A stretch of 11,066 nt of DNA. It comes from an uncultured Clostridia bacterium (GTDB lineage: Bacteria; Bacillota_A; Clostridia; Oscillospirales; Oscillospiraceae). Numbering within the stretch: position 1 is the first letter of the stretch; each line of letters starts with the position of its first letter. The notes under the pieces were generated by a model, which made no database searches, was not told where the DNA came from, and was given only the letters and a program-made list of their open reading frames with translations. Of this stretch, positions 1 through 6,030 are shown in pieces. Made by a program: the position numbers and the translations under genes. The stretch spans positions 1 through 11,066 of the forward strand of contig CAMJQX010000035.1 in NCBI GenBank assembly GCA_946408145.1, read 5' to 3'.

Positions 1-210
1 GATGACCCCGCCGCCCTTGCCGCAGCCGAAGCAGTGATAGATCTGCTTGTCCGGCGAGACGGAGAAGGAGGGCGTCTTTTCGCTGTGGAAGGGGCAGAGG
101 CCGAACATGTTGGCCCCGCTCTTCTTGCCGAGCCGCACATAGCCGGACACGACGTCCACGATGTCGCTGCGCTCCACGAGCTCCGTTATGAACTTTTCGG
201 GATATTTCAC
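1..210 (-). CDS. dnaG: DNA primase, N-terminal zinc-binding part (partial at window edge)
   Basis: DnaG lays down the RNA primers for lagging-strand synthesis and works with the replicative helicase. Only the first 70 codons are in the window, and they form the CHC2 zinc-ribbon domain. The zinc ligands are visible as C39, H42, C60 and C63, in the contexts LCPFH and HCFGC, one residue short of the usual Bacillus numbering. The start is GTG at 208-210. It is chosen because a near-perfect Shine-Dalgarno (GGAGGTGATC, 213-222 on the complement) sits just upstream and because the protein opens with the typical primase residues [20 protein letters not shown]. The gene lies downstream of dgt on the same strand with a 170-base gap. 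A dgt-dnaG-sigA order is common in Clostridia, so the primary sigma factor gene is expected to the left of the window (inference). The truncation is only the window boundary. Confidence 0.96.
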   Translation of the reverse strand, partial: MKYPEKFITELVERSDIVDVVSGYVRLGKKSGANMFGLCPFHSEKTPSFSVSPDKQIYHCFGCGKGGGVI

Positions 211-380
211 TCGATCACCTCCCTCGTCAGAGAAAGCTCGGCGCGCTCCGTTTCCCCGGTTTCCAAAAGCGCCGGGAAAACTGCGCTCTGCTCGCTTCCT
301 CTTCCTCTCCGCCGCAAGCCCGCTTGCGCCGGGCTTTGCGTCGGTTCAGCAAGGTGCCGCTGCGCGGCAATTCACATCCG
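211..380 (-). other. dgt-dnaG spacer with several inverted repeats, no gene
   Basis: This 170-base gap carries no credible reading frame. It holds several dyads. TGCCGC (355-360) pairs with GCGGCA (364-369). CGCAAG (313-318) pairs with CTTGCG (323-328). That hairpin competes with an alternative pairing of GCAAGCCCG (314-322) to CGGGCTTTGC (330-339). A further imperfect stem joins 251-259 to 272-280 with one bulged C. None is followed by a run of T on the minus strand, so they do not look like intrinsic terminators. On the complement, 293-312 is strongly purine-rich. The gap may be a processing or pausing region inside the dgt-dnaG transcript, or a decayed repeat. Confidence 0.5.
213..222 (-). 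promoter_or_regulatory. Ribosome binding site of dnaG
   Basis: On the complement this reads GGAGGTGATC, an almost full match to the 16S anti-Shine-Dalgarno. It ends three bases before the GTG at 210. It fixes the non-ATG start of dnaG. Confidence 0.85.
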
Positions 381-1385
381 TTACTTGACCGACCACGCGA
401 ACGGGATGAACAGCTCGCCGTACTTCTCCATGGCGTAGCTGTCGGTCATGCCGGAGATATAGTCGCAGGCGGCGCGGCCGCGCCCGTCCCGCTCGACGAT
501 GGGCTGGAAGTCGTCGGGCAGCTTTTCCGGGTGCGCGGTGTAGTAGTCGTAGAGGCGGCCGAGGATGCCCTCGACCTTGCTCTCCTCGCCCTTGGCGAGG
601 GGATTGGTGTAGACGTCGGCGTACATGAAGCTGTGGAAAAAGAGGAAGGTCTCCTCCATGCGGGGCGAGAATTTCAGCTCCCCGTCCCGGCTGTTCTCCA
701 CCAGATCCTGCAGGAAGGCGTTGATGCGCTCGCTGTTGCGTTCGCCGCAGTTTGTGCGGATGCGCTCGGGGACGTTCCCGGCGGTCAGGATCCCCGCGCG
801 GATCGAATCGTCCAGGTCGTGATTTATGTAGGCGATCCGGTCGCAGAGGCGGACGGTCGTGGCCTCGCGCGTGTCGTCCGGCGCGCCGTTCGTGTGGTTG
901 AGGATGCCCATGCGGGTCTCATAGCAGAGGTTCAGGCCGCGGCCGTCGCGCTCCAGAATGTCCACGACGCGCAGGCTCTGCTCGTAGTGCTTGAAGCCGC
1001 CCTCGAAGATCTTGTCCAGCGCGCGCTCCCCGGCGTGGCCGAAGGGCGTGTGCCCCAGATCGTGCCCAAGGCCGATGGCCTCCGCCAGATCCTCGTTGAG
1101 GCGCAGGGCGCGGGCCACGGTACGCGCCAGGCGCGTGACCTCCAGCGTGTGGGTCAGGCGGGTGCGGTAGTGGTCGCCCTCCGGCTGCAGGAAGACCTGC
1201 GTCTTGTGCTTGAGGCGGCGGAAGGATTTCGAGTGGGTGATGCGGTCGACGTCCCGCTGGAAGCAGGTGCGCAGCGTGCACTCCTCCTCCGGGACGAGGC
1301 GGCCGCGCGTATTTTCTGCCAGCACCCCGAAGGGGCCGATCATCAGCCGCTCCAGCCGCTCGCGTTCTTCTCTCGGACAGGGCAT
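381..1385 (-). CDS. dgt: Deoxyguanosinetriphosphate triphosphohydrolase-like HD-domain protein
   Basis: This is a metal-dependent HD-superfamily enzyme that splits dNTPs into nucleoside and triphosphate, a cytoplasmic step in nucleotide-pool control. The protein has 334 residues, the usual size of the short bacterial dGTPase-like subfamily. The HD ligands are visible as H79 (RLTHTLEV), H108-D109 (GLGHDLGHTPFGH) and D182 (RLCDRIAYINHDLDD). The N-terminal FRRLKHKTQV segment, also typical of the family, is present at 55-64. ATG at 1383-1385 is preceded by AAGGAGG on the complement at good spacing. The stop is TAA at 381-383. dnaG follows 170 bases downstream on the same strand, and a strong terminator separates dgt from yigZ upstream, so dgt probably starts its own transcript. 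True dGTP preference cannot be read from sequence. Confidence 0.94.
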   Translation of the reverse strand: MPCPREERERLERLMIGPFGVLAENTRGRLVPEEECTLRTCFQRDVDRITHSKSFRRLKHKTQVFLQPEGDHYRTRLTHTLEVTRLARTVARALRLNEDLAEAIGLGHDLGHTPFGHAGERALDKIFEGGFKHYEQSLRVVDILERDGRGLNLCYETRMGILNHTNGAPDDTREATTVRLCDRIAYINHDLDDSIRAGILTAGNVPERIRTNCGERNSERINAFLQDLVENSRDGELKFSPRMEETFLFFHSFMYADVYTNPLAKGEESKVEGILGRLYDYYTAHPEKLPDDFQPIVERDGRGRAACDYISGMTDSYAMEKYGELFIPFAWSVK

Positions 1386-1407
1386 GGCGATTCCTCCTTA
1401 TCGGGGG

Positions 1408-1445
1408 TATTTTTTCGCTCATTATTCTTATACGACGGCAATTCT
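1408..1445 (-). promoter_or_regulatory. A/T-rich probable promoter region of dgt
   Basis: Between the yigZ terminator and the dgt ribosome binding site, the complement reads GTATAAGAATAATGAGCG in otherwise GC-rich DNA. TATAAG is the best -10 candidate. I see no good -35 hexamer at 17 bases, so the exact position is uncertain. A promoter is expected here because the hairpin at 1489-1517 should end the yigZ transcript. Confidence 0.3.
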
Positions 1446-1476
1446 CATTTCCCTTCATTTTCTTTGAAGAAAAATG

Positions 1477-1517
1477 AACAGAAAAGATCCACGCCAGAGC
1501 CGGAGGCTCTGGCGTGG
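1477..1517 (-). terminator. Intrinsic terminator after yigZ
   Basis: CCACGCCAGAGCC (1489-1501) and GGCTCTGGCGTGG (1505-1517) form a perfect 13-bp stem around a 3-base loop. On the minus strand the stem is followed by ATCTTTTCTGTTC, a T-rich though interrupted tract. It starts about 25 bases past the yigZ stop. The plus-strand flank (AAATGATTG) is not T-rich, so it acts on the minus strand. Confidence 0.87.
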
Positions 1518-1542
1518 AAATGATTGCGACGGGCTTTTCCGA

Positions 1543-2172
1543 TCAGGTTCGGCGCGGCACGGCCCGGAAGCTCTCGCCGGTGACGAGAGGCGTGACCGCG
1601 CCGCCGGAGACGTCGAAGATGCGGGCGATGAAGGCCTCGCTCCGCTCCTCCGGGATCAGCGCCCGGACAGTCACGGCCGCGCCGTATTCGATGTCCGTCA
1701 CCGCCCCGTCAAAGGCCGCGATCTCGGTCTTGAAGCGCTCGGCCGCCGCATAGGAGCAGGGGACGTCCATCGCGACCCAGCGCCGCACGACGGCGACGCC
1801 CGCCGCGTCCAGCGCGTCCTTCGCGCTTTTGGTGTAGGCCCGGAAGAGCCCGCCCGCGCCGAGCAGCACCCCGCCGAAGTAGCGCGTGACCACGCAGACC
1901 ACATTCGACACGCCCTCGCGCCGCAGCACCTCCAGCATGGGGATGCCCGCGGTGCCCTGCGGCTCGCCGTCGTCGGAATAGCGTTCGGGCCCGTCCTTGA
2001 TGATGTAGCACCAGCAGTTGTGCCGCGCGTCGTAGTGCTCCTTCTTCACGGCGGCGACGAAGGCCTTCGCCTCCTCCTCGCTCTCGACCGGGCGCACATG
2101 GCCCAGAAAGCGGGAGCGCTTTTCCACGTATTCGCTCTCCCCCGCTCCCGCGGGGACGCAGTATTCGGTCAT
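1543..2172 (-). CDS. yigZ: IMPACT-family protein YigZ/YvyE (UPF0029 domain)
   Basis: This is a 209-residue member of the YigZ/YvyE/IMPACT family. These are small cytoplasmic proteins of uncertain role; eukaryotic IMPACT affects translation through GCN2. The N-terminal UPF0029 domain (about 15-120) carries the family blocks KRSRFLGHVRPV, HNCWCYIIKDG, YSDDGEPQGTAGIPML and VVTRYFGGVLLGAGGLFRAY. A DUF1949-like ferredoxin-fold tail fills about 135-200. The start is ATG at 2170-2172, preceded by GGAGGTGA on the complement with five bases of spacing. A longer frame reaching 2214 has no such site and is rejected. The gene follows hflX on the same strand after about 200 bases of repeat-rich DNA and ends in a strong terminator. 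Family assignment is secure; the biochemical function is not known from sequence. Confidence 0.94.
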   Translation of the reverse strand: MTEYCVPAGAGESEYVEKRSRFLGHVRPVESEEEAKAFVAAVKKEHYDARHNCWCYIIKDGPERYSDDGEPQGTAGIPMLEVLRREGVSNVVCVVTRYFGGVLLGAGGLFRAYTKSAKDALDAAGVAVVRRWVAMDVPCSYAAAERFKTEIAAFDGAVTDIEYGAAVTVRALIPEERSEAFIARIFDVSGGAVTPLVTGESFRAVPRRT

Positions 2173-2197
2173 GCTTTCACCTCCGGCGCACCGGTTC

Positions 2198-2221
2198 TCA
2201 GGAGGATGATCCATCTCCTGA
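2198..2221 (-). repeat. Inverted repeat upstream of yigZ
   Basis: TCAGGAG (2198-2204) and CTCCTGA (2215-2221) form a 7-bp stem with a 10-base loop, 26 bases upstream of the yigZ start. Its right arm overlaps the first CTGAAAA unit at 2218. It may be a small regulator site or part of the repeat cluster. Confidence 0.4.
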
Positions 2222-2238
2222 AAACTGAAAACTGAAAA
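2218..2238. repeat. Three tandem CTGAAAA heptads
   Basis: CTGAAAA occurs three times head to tail, exactly 7 bp apart, at 2218, 2225 and 2232. The same heptad recurs as two copies at 2365-2378 and two at 3758-3771, always between genes of the minus-strand block. Confidence 0.8.
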
Positions 2239-2286
2239 CGGTCGTCCGGGACGTCGAGGGCGCTGTCCCCTGCGGGCGGGGAACGG

Positions 2287-2313
2287 CGGGCGCTTCGTGA
2301 AGCGCCCCTACGG
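2287..2313 (-). repeat. 27-nt hairpin module, copy 1
   Basis: On the complement this module reads CCGTA, then an 8-bp stem GGGCGCTT/AAGCGCCC (2300-2307 and 2288-2295) closed by a 4-base loop, and ends near CCCG. A second module with the same length, flanks and loop size lies at 10841-10867 on the plus strand with a different but paired stem. There is no T tract, so it is unlikely to be a terminator. It lies in the hflX-yigZ gap. Confidence 0.6.
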
Positions 2314-2329
2314 ACGCATCCCTCGTCTC

Positions 2330-2351
2330 CTAGGCGCCAGGCACTAGGCGC
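2330..2351. repeat. CTAGGCGC direct repeat
   Basis: CTAGGCGC occurs at 2330-2337 and again at 2344-2351, a 14-bp period, separated by CAGGCA. It lies between the hairpin module and the CTGAAAA pair at 2365. Together these make the 206-base hflX-yigZ gap a mosaic of short repeats with no gene. Confidence 0.6.
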
Positions 2352-2364
2352 TATCTCCCGTCTT

Positions 2365-2378
2365 CTGAAAACTGAAAA
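2365..2378. repeat. Two tandem CTGAAAA heptads abutting the hflX stop
   Basis: CTGAAAA units lie at 2365-2371 and 2372-2378, followed directly by CTA, which is the complement of the hflX TAG stop. On the coding strand the gene therefore ends TAG followed by TTTTCAGTTTTCAG. The same arrangement (two heptads then CTA) recurs at 3758-3774. Confidence 0.8.
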
Positions 2379-3668
2379 CTACTCTTCCCAGTCTTCCTTC
2401 GTCTCGACATAGCCCGGGACATACCGCTTGACGCGGCCGAAGAGCTCCGGCTGCACAACGGCCTCGAGTTCGATGCCGTCGTCCCGGTATTCAAGGTACT
2501 GCACCGCGGCCTCGCGCTTGAGCGTGTCGAGCAGGCCGGCGGCGCTGTAGGGCAGCAGCAGCTGCACATGCCGTTTGCCGCGGTCAAGCATCTGCGAGAG
2601 CTTCTGCACCAGGACGTCGGCGCCCTCGCCGCTTTTGGCGGAGATGCAGACCACGTCCTCCCCATGGGGCAGGATGCCGAAATACGCGTCGCACTTGTTG
2701 TATACGCGCAGCTGCGGGGTGCTCTCCGCGCCGAGCTGCCGGATCAGCTCGTCCACAATGCGCGCCTGCTCCTCCCATTCGGGGTTGGAGAGGTCGATCA
2801 CATGCAGCAGCACGTCCGCGTAGCTCAGCTCCTCGAGCGTGGCCTTGAAAGCCTCGATCAGATGGGTGGGGAGCTTGCGGATAAAGCCGACCGTGTCCGA
2901 CAGCAGCACCTCCGTGCTTTCGTCGACGCGCAGGCGGCGCGTCGTGGTGTCCAGCGTGTCGAAGAGGCGGTCGTTGGCGGGGATGTCCGCCCCGGTCAGG
3001 CAGTTCAGGAGCGTGGACTTGCCTGCGTTGGTATAGCCGACGAGGGCCACCACGGGCATCGCGTTCTTCTCGCGGCGGCGGCGCTGCGTGCCGCGCACCT
3101 TGCGCACGGCGGCCAGCTCCTCCTCCAGCTTCTGGATCTTGCGGCGGATGTGGCGGCGGTCGGTCTCGAGCTGGGTCTCGCCGGGGCCGCGGGTGCCGAT
3201 GGGCGAGGAGCCGCCCGAGGCGGTCTGCCGCACCAGGTGGGTCCACATGCCGGTCAGGCGCGGCAGCAGGTACTTGTACTGCGCCAGCTCCACCTGCAGC
3301 TGGCCCTCGCGGGTGCGCGCCCGCTGGGCGAAAATGTCCAGGATCAGGCCCGAGCGGTCGAGCACCTTGACGCCGAGCTCCTCGCTCAGGACCCGCATCT
3401 GCGAGGGCGAGAGCTCATTGTCGAAGACGGCGAGATCGCATTCGTTGGCCTCGATCAGCTCCTTCATCTCGCGCACCTTGCCGTCGCCGATGAAGCTGCG
3501 CGGCTCGGGCGTGGGGCGGCTCTGGATCAGCATGGCCACGGGCTCGCCCCCGGCGGTCTCCACCAGAGCGGCCAGCTCCTCCATCGAGACGGCCGAGGAG
3601 CGCTCGTGCTCGTCCATGCTCGCGGCGGCGAGACCCGCCAGCACCGCGCGTTCTTTTTTGTTCTCCAT
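2379..3668 (-). CDS. hflX: GTPase HflX
   Basis: HflX is a cytoplasmic GTPase that binds the 50S subunit and splits or rescues stalled ribosomes under stress. The protein has 429 residues, the normal family size. The HflX N-terminal domain spans about 25-200 and includes FIGDGKV, DRSGLILDIFAQRARTREG and GTRGPGETQLETDRR. The GTPase motifs follow in order: G1 GYTNAGKST (211-219), G2 around TTTRR (241-245), G3 DTVGF (259-263 region), G4 NKCD (324-327) and G5 SAKSG (343-347). Two in-frame ATGs are possible. The one at 3668 (MENKKER) has AGGA nine bases upstream. For the one at 3677 the same AGGA touches the ATG, so 3668 is preferred. The gene lies 115 bases downstream of the carboxypeptidase gene, behind a hairpin. 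Confidence 0.95.
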   Translation of the reverse strand: MENKKERAVLAGLAAASMDEHERSSAVSMEELAALVETAGGEPVAMLIQSRPTPEPRSFIGDGKVREMKELIEANECDLAVFDNELSPSQMRVLSEELGVKVLDRSGLILDIFAQRARTREGQLQVELAQYKYLLPRLTGMWTHLVRQTASGGSSPIGTRGPGETQLETDRRHIRRKIQKLEEELAAVRKVRGTQRRRREKNAMPVVALVGYTNAGKSTLLNCLTGADIPANDRLFDTLDTTTRRLRVDESTEVLLSDTVGFIRKLPTHLIEAFKATLEELSYADVLLHVIDLSNPEWEEQARIVDELIRQLGAESTPQLRVYNKCDAYFGILPHGEDVVCISAKSGEGADVLVQKLSQMLDRGKRHVQLLLPYSAAGLLDTLKREAAVQYLEYRDDGIELEAVVQPELFGRVKRYVPGYVETKEDWEE

Positions 3669-3711
3669 ACAATCCATTCCTAATAACGATGATCGGATGG
3701 TGCACTGCTCT

Positions 3712-3743
3712 TTTCAAACAGCCTTCCCCTGCGGGAAGGCTGT
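3712..3743 (-). terminator. Hairpin downstream of the carboxypeptidase gene, possible terminator
   Basis: ACAGCCTTCCC (3718-3728) and GGGAAGGCTGT (3733-3743) form a perfect 11-bp stem with a CTGC loop. On the minus strand it is followed only by TTTGAAAAG, a weak T tract, so termination may be partial and hflX could be reached by read-through. On the plus strand its arms resemble the terminal hairpin of the dyad element at 6152-6171, so it may be a repeat relic used as a terminator. Confidence 0.5.
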
Positions 3744-3757
3744 CCGTAAGTTATTGC

Positions 3758-3771
3758 CTGAAAACTGAAAA
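3758..3771. repeat. Two tandem CTGAAAA heptads after the carboxypeptidase gene
   Basis: CTGAAAA units lie at 3758-3764 and 3765-3771, followed by CTAC. This is the same 18-base string (two heptads plus CTAC) as at 2365-2382. It begins nine bases beyond the stop codon of the carboxypeptidase gene on the minus strand. Confidence 0.8.
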
Positions 3772-3783
3772 CTACAGCCCGGC

Positions 3784-5208
3784 TCAAAGCTCTTTCCACT
3801 CGTCCTCGGCTTTTTTGACCTCCTCCGCGGCGCGCTGCTGCTCGGCGAGCTGCTCGCGCCGGCGCTGCTCGGCCAGCCTGCGCTCACGCAGATGCTTGCG
3901 GCGCAGGCGGCGGTAGCGGGTGACGAGCGCCAGATAGGCGGACGCCAGGATCGCGACGATCACAATGATGGTGATGACCCAGCCGTTGGAGAAGAACTGC
4001 TTGAGCCGCAGGCGCATGAACTCGCCGCGGGCGAGCTCAACCTTCGCGCGGTTGACGAGACGCACGGTGCCGTAGTCGTCGCCGTTGATGAGGATCTGCG
4101 CCTCGCCGAGGACGGTCCCCGCCTCCAGCGGCGCTTTCAGGCGGTCTTCGTAGACCGTGACCTTCACCTCGCGGTTCTCCGTGTCAAAGTCGCCGGGCAG
4201 GAGCGCGGTCAGCGCCTGCTGGGGGAAGAGAGTGATCTCCCCGTCGCCCTCGGCGAGCCTGACCTTCACCTGCTCCATCGGCTCGGACACGCCGATCAGC
4301 TCCCGGTAGGAGAAGTTGTCAAACACCCAGTTGTACAGGGTGATCGAGTCGGAGAAGTTGCGGAATTCCTCGATGCCGGCGTTGTAGTAGCCGTTGCAGC
4401 CCATGACGAGCACCAGCGCGCGCACGCCGCCGCGCTGGGCGGTGGAGATCAGGCAGTAGCCCGCGGCGCGGGTGTAGCCGGTCTTGATGCCGGAGGCGCC
4501 CTCGTACAGGTAGCTCTTGTAGACGTTGTAATCGGAATACTCGCTGATCAGGGCGTTGGAGTTGTGGATGACCTTGCCGTCGTTGACGTAGCGGGACTCG
4601 GGCTGGTACTCGATGGTGTTGGCCATCTCCATGAACAGCGGGTGCTTCATGGCCTCCATCGTGATCAGATAGATGTCGTAGGCGGTGCTGTAGTGATCCT
4701 CGGCGGGCAGGCCGTTGGTGTTGACGAAGTGGGTGTTCACGCAGCCGAGCTGGCTCGCGCGCTGGTTCATGCGGTCAACGAAGGCGCTGACGCTGCCGGA
4801 CAGATAGCTGCCGATCACGTTGCAGGCCTCGTTGGCGGAGCCGACCATCGCGCAGAACATCAGCTCCCGCAGGCTCAGCTGCACGCCGGGGATGATGCCG
4901 GCGGTGCTGCTGTCGTCCCCCAGACCCTCGCGGCAGTCGTTCTGGGCGGTGACGATGTCACTGAGCGAGACGTCGCCCCGATCCACGGCCTCCAGCGCGA
5001 GCAGCACGGACATGATCTTGGTCAGGCTCGCGGGGGCGCGCTTCTGCTCGGCGTTGAGGGCGTAGAGGAAACGGCCGGAGTCCATGTCCACGACCAGGGC
5101 GGCCTGCCCGTCCAGCTCCGGCGCGCTGAGCGCCAGCGCTGAGGGGGCCAGCAGCGTGACGAAGAGGGCCAGACAGAGGATGAAAGAGAAAAATCTGATT
5201 TTTTTCAT
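3784..5208 (-). CDS. D-alanyl-D-alanine carboxypeptidase (penicillin-binding protein, S11 family) with C-terminal membrane anchor
   Basis: This is a class C low-molecular-weight penicillin-binding protein of the DacA/DacF type. It removes the terminal D-alanine from peptidoglycan stem peptides outside the membrane. It has 474 residues. The signal peptide MKKIRFFSFILCLALFVTLL is at 1-20, with likely cleavage after ALA at 26. The active-site motifs are S61-L-T-K64, S124-A-N126 and K242-T-G244. A PBP5-C-like beta domain follows at about 295-390, then one strong membrane helix at 409-429, then a tail of about 45 residues rich in Arg, Glu and Gln (432-474). Most relatives use a short amphipathic anchor, so the full helix plus charged tail is notable. 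The start is ATG at 5208, with GGGAG seven bases upstream. A frame reaching 5322 would bury the signal peptide and is rejected. The gene diverges from a response regulator. Confidence 0.94.
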   Translation of the reverse strand: MKKIRFFSFILCLALFVTLLAPSALALSAPELDGQAALVVDMDSGRFLYALNAEQKRAPASLTKIMSVLLALEAVDRGDVSLSDIVTAQNDCREGLGDDSSTAGIIPGVQLSLRELMFCAMVGSANEACNVIGSYLSGSVSAFVDRMNQRASQLGCVNTHFVNTNGLPAEDHYSTAYDIYLITMEAMKHPLFMEMANTIEYQPESRYVNDGKVIHNSNALISEYSDYNVYKSYLYEGASGIKTGYTRAAGYCLISTAQRGGVRALVLVMGCNGYYNAGIEEFRNFSDSITLYNWVFDNFSYRELIGVSEPMEQVKVRLAEGDGEITLFPQQALTALLPGDFDTENREVKVTVYEDRLKAPLEAGTVLGEAQILINGDDYGTVRLVNRAKVELARGEFMRLRLKQFFSNGWVITIIVIVAILASAYLALVTRYRRLRRKHLRERRLAEQRRREQLAEQQRAAEEVKKAEDEWKEL

Positions 5209-5237
5209 TTTGCTCTCCCGTTTTTCGCGGAATGTGG

Positions 5238-5257
5238 TATTATAGTGATGTATAATA
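5238..5257. promoter_or_regulatory. Divergent -10 region: inverted repeat TATTATA-N6-TATAATA
   Basis: TATTATA (5238-5244) and TATAATA (5251-5257) form an inverted repeat that puts a perfect TATAAT on both strands. On the minus strand TATAAT (5244 to 5239) is well placed as -10 for the carboxypeptidase gene. At 17-bp spacing the -35 position (5267-5262) is ACAATA, a poor match that coincides with the first GTATTGT repeat. This suggests an activator-dependent promoter (inference). Confidence 0.5.
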
Positions 5258-5260
5258 CAG

Positions 5261-5291
5261 GTATTGTCGGCAGTATTGTATGCCGTATTGT
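5261..5291. promoter_or_regulatory. Three GTATTGT heptamers at 12-bp spacing, candidate response-regulator operator
   Basis: GTATTGT occurs exactly at 5261-5267, 5273-5279 and 5285-5291. Direct repeats about one helical turn apart are the usual binding pattern of OmpR/PhoB-family regulators, and such a regulator starts 52 bases away. The array lies between the divergent carboxypeptidase and regulator genes, at -35-like distance from likely -10 boxes on both sides. A partial match, GTATAAT, lies at 5250. Binding is inferred, not shown. Confidence 0.45.
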
Positions 5292-5292
5292 C

Positions 5293-5298
5293 TATTAT
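5293..5298 (+). promoter_or_regulatory. Candidate -10 of the response-regulator gene
   Basis: TATTAT, one base past the last GTATTGT repeat and 44 bases before the regulator ATG, is the best plus-strand -10 candidate near the gene. No good -35 hexamer lies 16-18 bases upstream; the site is occupied by the heptamer array. TATAAT at 5251-5256 is an alternative. Confidence 0.35.
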
Positions 5299-5342
5299 AC
5301 GTTTTGCAGAAAAGAATTGCAACTTAAATGTGGAGAACGCCG

Positions 5343-6029
5343 ATGAAAATCCTTGTCGTTGACGATGAAAAGCTGCTGGTCAAGGGGATCAAGTTCAATC
5401 TGGAGAACGAGGGCTATACCGTGGACGCGGGCTATGACGGGGACGACGCCGTCAGCATGGCGCGCACCGGCGGCTACGACCTGATCATCCTGGATCTGAT
5501 GATGCCCGGGAAGGACGGGCTGCAGGCCGCGCAGGAGATCCGGAGCTTTTCCACCGTGCCCATCATCATGCTCACCGCGCGCAGCGAGCGCTCGGATCTG
5601 CTGATGGGCTTCGAGTCCGGCGCAGACGACTATGTGACCAAGCCCTTCGACATCCTGGAGCTCAAGGCGCGCGTGCGCGCCCTGCTGCGCCGGGCCTCCG
5701 TCGCCTCCAGCGCCTCCGCGGGCGGGGGCGTGCTGCAGCGCGGGCACATCGCCGTGGATGAGGAGCGCCGCGCCGCCTACCGCGCAGGTGAGCCCGTGGA
5801 GCTGACGATGAAGGAATTCGACCTGATCCTCTTCCTGATGAAGAACCCCGGCAAGGTCTACAGCCGCGAGGTGCTGCTGGATCTGGTCTGGGGCTACGAG
5901 TATCAGGGCGACACCCGCACCGTGGACGTCCATATCCGGCGGCTGCGCGAAAAGCTGGAGCTCGATCCGGCCAACCCCGCCTGTATCATCACCAAATGGG
6001 GCGTGGGATATTATTTCAGTGAAAAATGA
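5343..6029 (+). CDS. OmpR/PhoB-family response regulator
   Basis: This is the cytoplasmic DNA-binding half of a two-component system. It has 228 residues. The receiver domain (1-120) has the acidic pocket D7-D8, phospho-acceptor D51 (IILDLMMPG), T78 (MLTAR) and K100 (VTKPFD). The OmpR-type winged-helix DNA-binding domain spans about 133-226, with the recognition-helix region TRTVDVHIRRLREKL and the closing wing WGVGYYF. The start is ATG at 5343, because GGAGA lies six bases upstream and MKILVVDDE is the classic family N-terminus. An upstream in-frame ATG at 5328 lacks a site. The partner kinase gene follows 159 bases downstream behind a repeat element. The closest general type is PhoP/PhoB-like, but the signal and regulon cannot be told from sequence. 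The GTATTGT array upstream is a candidate autoregulatory site. Confidence 0.96.
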   Translation: MKILVVDDEKLLVKGIKFNLENEGYTVDAGYDGDDAVSMARTGGYDLIILDLMMPGKDGLQAAQEIRSFSTVPIIMLTARSERSDLLMGFESGADDYVTKPFDILELKARVRALLRRASVASSASAGGGVLQRGHIAVDEERRAAYRAGEPVELTMKEFDLILFLMKNPGKVYSREVLLDLVWGYEYQGDTRTVDVHIRRLREKLELDPANPACIITKWGVGYYFSEK

Positions 6030-6030
6030 G

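Noticed and set aside
324..1523. A 399-codon plus-strand frame opposite dgt
   Set aside because: It runs through dgt, whose HD motifs are intact, and through the yigZ terminator. It has no ribosome binding site or family resemblance.
3718..3743. Strong intrinsic terminator for the carboxypeptidase gene
   Set aside because: The stem is perfect, but the following T run is only three bases, so it is listed as a possible terminator only.
3892..5142. A 416-codon open frame on the plus strand opposite the carboxypeptidase gene
   Set aside because: It is the antisense shadow of an intact gene in GC-rich DNA. Its product is rich in Val, Ala, His and Asp with no recognisable domain.
5261..5291. Iterons of a replication origin
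   Set aside because: Only three heptamers without DnaA boxes or replication genes beside them; an operator fits the divergent regulator context better.
5209..5322. Extension of the carboxypeptidase gene upstream to 5322
   Set aside because: The extra 38 residues would place the signal peptide inside the protein and would translate the promoter and heptamer region.
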